Positions 61,949 to 64,000 of a stretch of 64,000 nt of DNA are shown piece after piece. Position 1 is the stretch's first letter, and each line of letters starts with the position of its first letter. The position numbers and the translations under genes are program-made. This stretch comes from an uncultured Lachnospiraceae bacterium (lineage in GTDB: Bacteria > Bacillota > Clostridia > Lachnospirales > Lachnospiraceae): positions 1 to 64,000 of the forward strand of contig CAJTNC010000014.1 of assembly GCA_910577955.1 (NCBI GenBank), read 5' to 3'. Under the pieces are notes generated by a model, which was not told the DNA's origin, ran no database searches, and was given only the letters and a program-made list of their open reading frames with translations.

Positions 61949-64000
61949 CTATCTTACACTGAACAACAAATCTCCATAGGTCGGGAACGGCCAATATTTC
62001 TTTGCTGTTACAGTTTCTGCTTCGTCACAGGCAAGCCGCAGTTCACCCATCTTAGAAAGAACAATATCCCTGATCATGTTTGCTTCTGAAATAATATATT
62101 CCGCATTATGCAGTTCCACCAATGCATTCTCCAGCTCTTCCGTTTTAATGGCAATTCTATCCGTGAGCGCAGATAATTTCTTGACCAGACCTCTCTCATA
62201 ATTGCAGGGCAGTGTGTCATCCACTGCTTTCTTTTCTGTAATCATCTTAGCCAGCTCTGCGGTGTAAGCTCCTACCGCCGGAGCAATTTCTGTCTTTGCT
62301 ATATCGACCATTGTGTTTGCCTCAATCACGACAGTCTTACAATAATTTTCCAGCATGATATCGCATCTGGATCTCAGTTCTGCCTCTGAAAATACTCCGT
62401 GAGAAGTCAACATCTTCACATTTTTCTCATCCAGCAAATGCGGCATGCAGTCCGGTGTGGTACGATAGTTCAACAGCCCTCTCCTCTCGACAGCTTCTTT
62501 GATCCACGTATCGTCATAGCCGTTTCCGTTGAAAATAATATGTTTATGATCCTTGATGGTCTTGCGAATCATCTCATGCAATGCGTCTTCAAAATTTTCA
62601 GCTCTTTCCAATCTGTCAGCATAAATCTTTAAGCTCTCGGCAACTGCGCTGTTCAGCATGATGTTTGCACATGCAATGCTGTTTGACGAACCCAGCATAC
62701 GAAATTCAAACTTATTCCCTGTAAACGCAAAGGGTGATGTGCGGTTGCGGTCTGTCGTATCCCTGTTAAACTTAGGCAAAACATCCACTCCGAGCTTCAT
62801 TTGCGTTTTCTGTGTTCCCGCATAAGGCGTATTGTTCTCAATGGCTTCCAAAACAGCATTCAGTTCATCCCCGAGGAAAACAGATACCACTGCCGGAGGC
62901 GCTTCATTTGCTCCGAGACGATGGTCATTTCCGGCCGTAGCCACAGAAAGACGAAGCAGATCCTGATAATCATCCACAGCCTTAATTACTGCGCATAAGA
63001 ACAGTAAAAACTGCGCGTTTTCATAAGGGGTCTCACCCGGAGAGAGGAGATTCACTCCCGCCTCTGTTACCATTGACCAGTTATTATGCTTACCGCTTCC
63101 GTTCACACCCGCAAACGGTTTTTCATGGAGTAAACATACCAATCCGTGCTTCGCAGCAACCTTCTGCATCATTTCCATGGTTAATTGGTTATGGTCCGTT
63201 GCAATATTGGTAGTGGAATAAATAGGGGCCAACTCGTGCTGTGCGGGAGCAACCTCATTATGCTCTGTCTTGGCCAAAATACCTAACTTCCAAAGTTCCT
63301 CATTCAATTCCTCCATATATGCCGCGACCCTCGGTTTAATCACGCCAAAGTAGTGATCATCCATCTCCTGCCCTTTCGGAGGCTTTGCTCCAAAAAGGGT
63401 ACGTCCGGTAAAACGAAGGTCAGGGCGTTTATCATACATTTCTTTATCGATCAGGAAATATTCCTGTTCAGGGCCTACAGAGGTACGAACACACTTTACA
63501 TCATCATTTCCAAACAGACGGAGTATGCGAAGCGCCTGCTTATTCAAAGCTTCCATAGAACGAAGCAATGGGGTTTTCTTATCTAACGCTTCTCCGCCAT
63601 AGGAACAAAATGCGGTCGGAATACATAATGTCTTACCTTTAATAAATGCATATGATGTAGGATCCCATGCTGTGTATCCTCTTGCTTCAAAAGTTGCTCT
63701 CAGCCCTCCAGAGGGGAAAGAAGATGCATCCGGCTCTCCCTGAATCAACTCCTTTCCGAAAAATTCCATAATTACGCCGCCGTCCGGCGAAGGAGAAATA
63801 AAACTGTCATGCTTCTCTGCTGTAATTCCGGTCAGAGGCTGAAACCAATGCGTAAAATGAGTGGCGCCGTTTGCAGCTGCCCAATCCTTCATAGCCGCTG
63901 CAACTGCATTGGCCACGCTGATATCAAGCTGCGCTCCCTCATCAATGGTCCTTCTCAATGATTGATATACCTTTGCTGACAAATTTGCTTTCATCACTCT
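61949..64000 (-). CDS. glnN: Type III glutamine synthetase, N-terminus cut by the right window edge
   Basis: The frame is open to the right edge of the window; a GTG at 63997 is in frame, but family members start about 15-20 residues earlier, with the segment before VMKANLSAKVYQSL, so the gene is taken as incomplete. 682 residues and more are visible (type III enzymes have about 700). Characteristic: HWFQPLTGITAEKHDSF, EPDASSFPSGGLRATFEARG, and the active-site parts KTEHNEVAPAQHELAPIY and GVNGSGKHNNWSM. It makes glutamine from glutamate and ammonia and opens an operon of glutamine-using enzymes. Confidence 0.96.
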   Translation of the reverse strand, partial: RVMKANLSAKVYQSLRRTIDEGAQLDISVANAVAAAMKDWAAANGATHFTHWFQPLTGITAEKHDSFISPSPDGGVIMEFFGKELIQGEPDASSFPSGGLRATFEARGYTAWDPTSYAFIKGKTLCIPTAFCSYGGEALDKKTPLLRSMEALNKQALRILRLFGNDDVKCVRTSVGPEQEYFLIDKEMYDKRPDLRFTGRTLFGAKPPKGQEMDDHYFGVIKPRVAAYMEELNEELWKLGILAKTEHNEVAPAQHELAPIYSTTNIATDHNQLTMEMMQKVAAKHGLVCLLHEKPFAGVNGSGKHNNWSMVTEAGVNLLSPGETPYENAQFLLFLCAVIKAVDDYQDLLRLSVATAGNDHRLGANEAPPAVVSVFLGDELNAVLEAIENNTPYAGTQKTQMKLGVDVLPKFNRDTTDRNRTSPFAFTGNKFEFRMLGSSNSIACANIMLNSAVAESLKIYADRLERAENFEDALHEMIRKTIKDHKHIIFNGNGYDDTWIKEAVERRGLLNYRTTPDCMPHLLDEKNVKMLTSHGVFSEAELRSRCDIMLENYCKTVVIEANTMVDIAKTEIAPAVGAYTAELAKMITEKKAVDDTLPCNYERGLVKKLSALTDRIAIKTEELENALVELHNAEYIISEANMIRDIVLSKMGELRLACDEAETVTAKKYWPFPTYGDLLFSVR

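Overview
The window looks like chromosome from a Firmicutes gut-type anaerobe of the Lachnospiraceae / Clostridium cluster XIVa group. The evidence is the block rho - rpmE - DUF1385 - prmC - prfA, the clostridial families DUF4364 and DUF4250, a type III glutamine synthetase, AddAB instead of RecBCD, a CIRCE-like site before clpB and strong AGGAGG-type ribosome binding sites. The species cannot be named from the sequence. Nearly all genes lie on the minus strand; plus-strand features are malic enzyme, DUF4364, one tRNA-Val, a LacI regulator, a TetR regulator and one decayed gene end.

Layout. 1-1.5 kb: an ATPase gene overlapping a RloB-like gene cut by the left edge, a likely anti-phage pair. 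1.7-6.5 kb: subtilase, D,D-carboxypeptidase, a membrane-anchored unknown, a cupin. 6.5-11.7 kb: prfA, prmC, DUF1385, rpmE, rho. 12-17.4 kb: malic enzyme, DUF4364, rarA, a membrane-fused spermidine-synthase-like protein, an unknown. 17.4-19.4 kb: tRNA-Val(CAC), decayed gene pieces and an AlbA_2/Schlafen-type ATP-binding protein. 19.5-34.3 kb: a sugar-type catabolic cluster (FGGY kinase, MFS transporter, YhcH/YiaL protein, SnoaL/NTF2-like protein, lactonase, family-5 ABC importer, NHL propeller, 2-hydroxyacid dehydrogenase) with a divergent LacI regulator and visible operators. 34.3-37.5 kb: polysaccharide deacetylase, a second ATPase plus TOPRIM-like pair, DUF4250. 37.9-48.4 kb: clpB, addA, addB, an acidic anchored protein. 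48.6-52.5 kb: TetR regulator, a type II restriction-modification pair under a perfect consensus promoter built around a 26-bp palindrome, and remains of a sigma/anti-sigma operon. 52.6-64 kb: glnN-guaA-pyrG-glmS-carA-carB, glutamine synthetase followed by four glutamine-dependent enzymes in one tight operon.

The most unusual signal is not a protein. A family of intergenic elements, about 140-215 bp each, occurs five times (5.07-5.21, 5.23-5.43, 11.77-11.98, 37.53-37.74 and 37.79-37.92 kb). Each has a long outer inverted repeat around a conserved core with internal hairpins. The hairpins keep their pairing while their sequence changes between copies, which points to selection on a folded RNA or single-stranded DNA. 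Two loci carry the elements as divergent pairs, and one copy lies between the malic enzyme promoter and its start codon.

Defence-type genes are spread among housekeeping genes: two ATPase + TOPRIM/RloB pairs, one AlbA_2 protein and one restriction-modification system.
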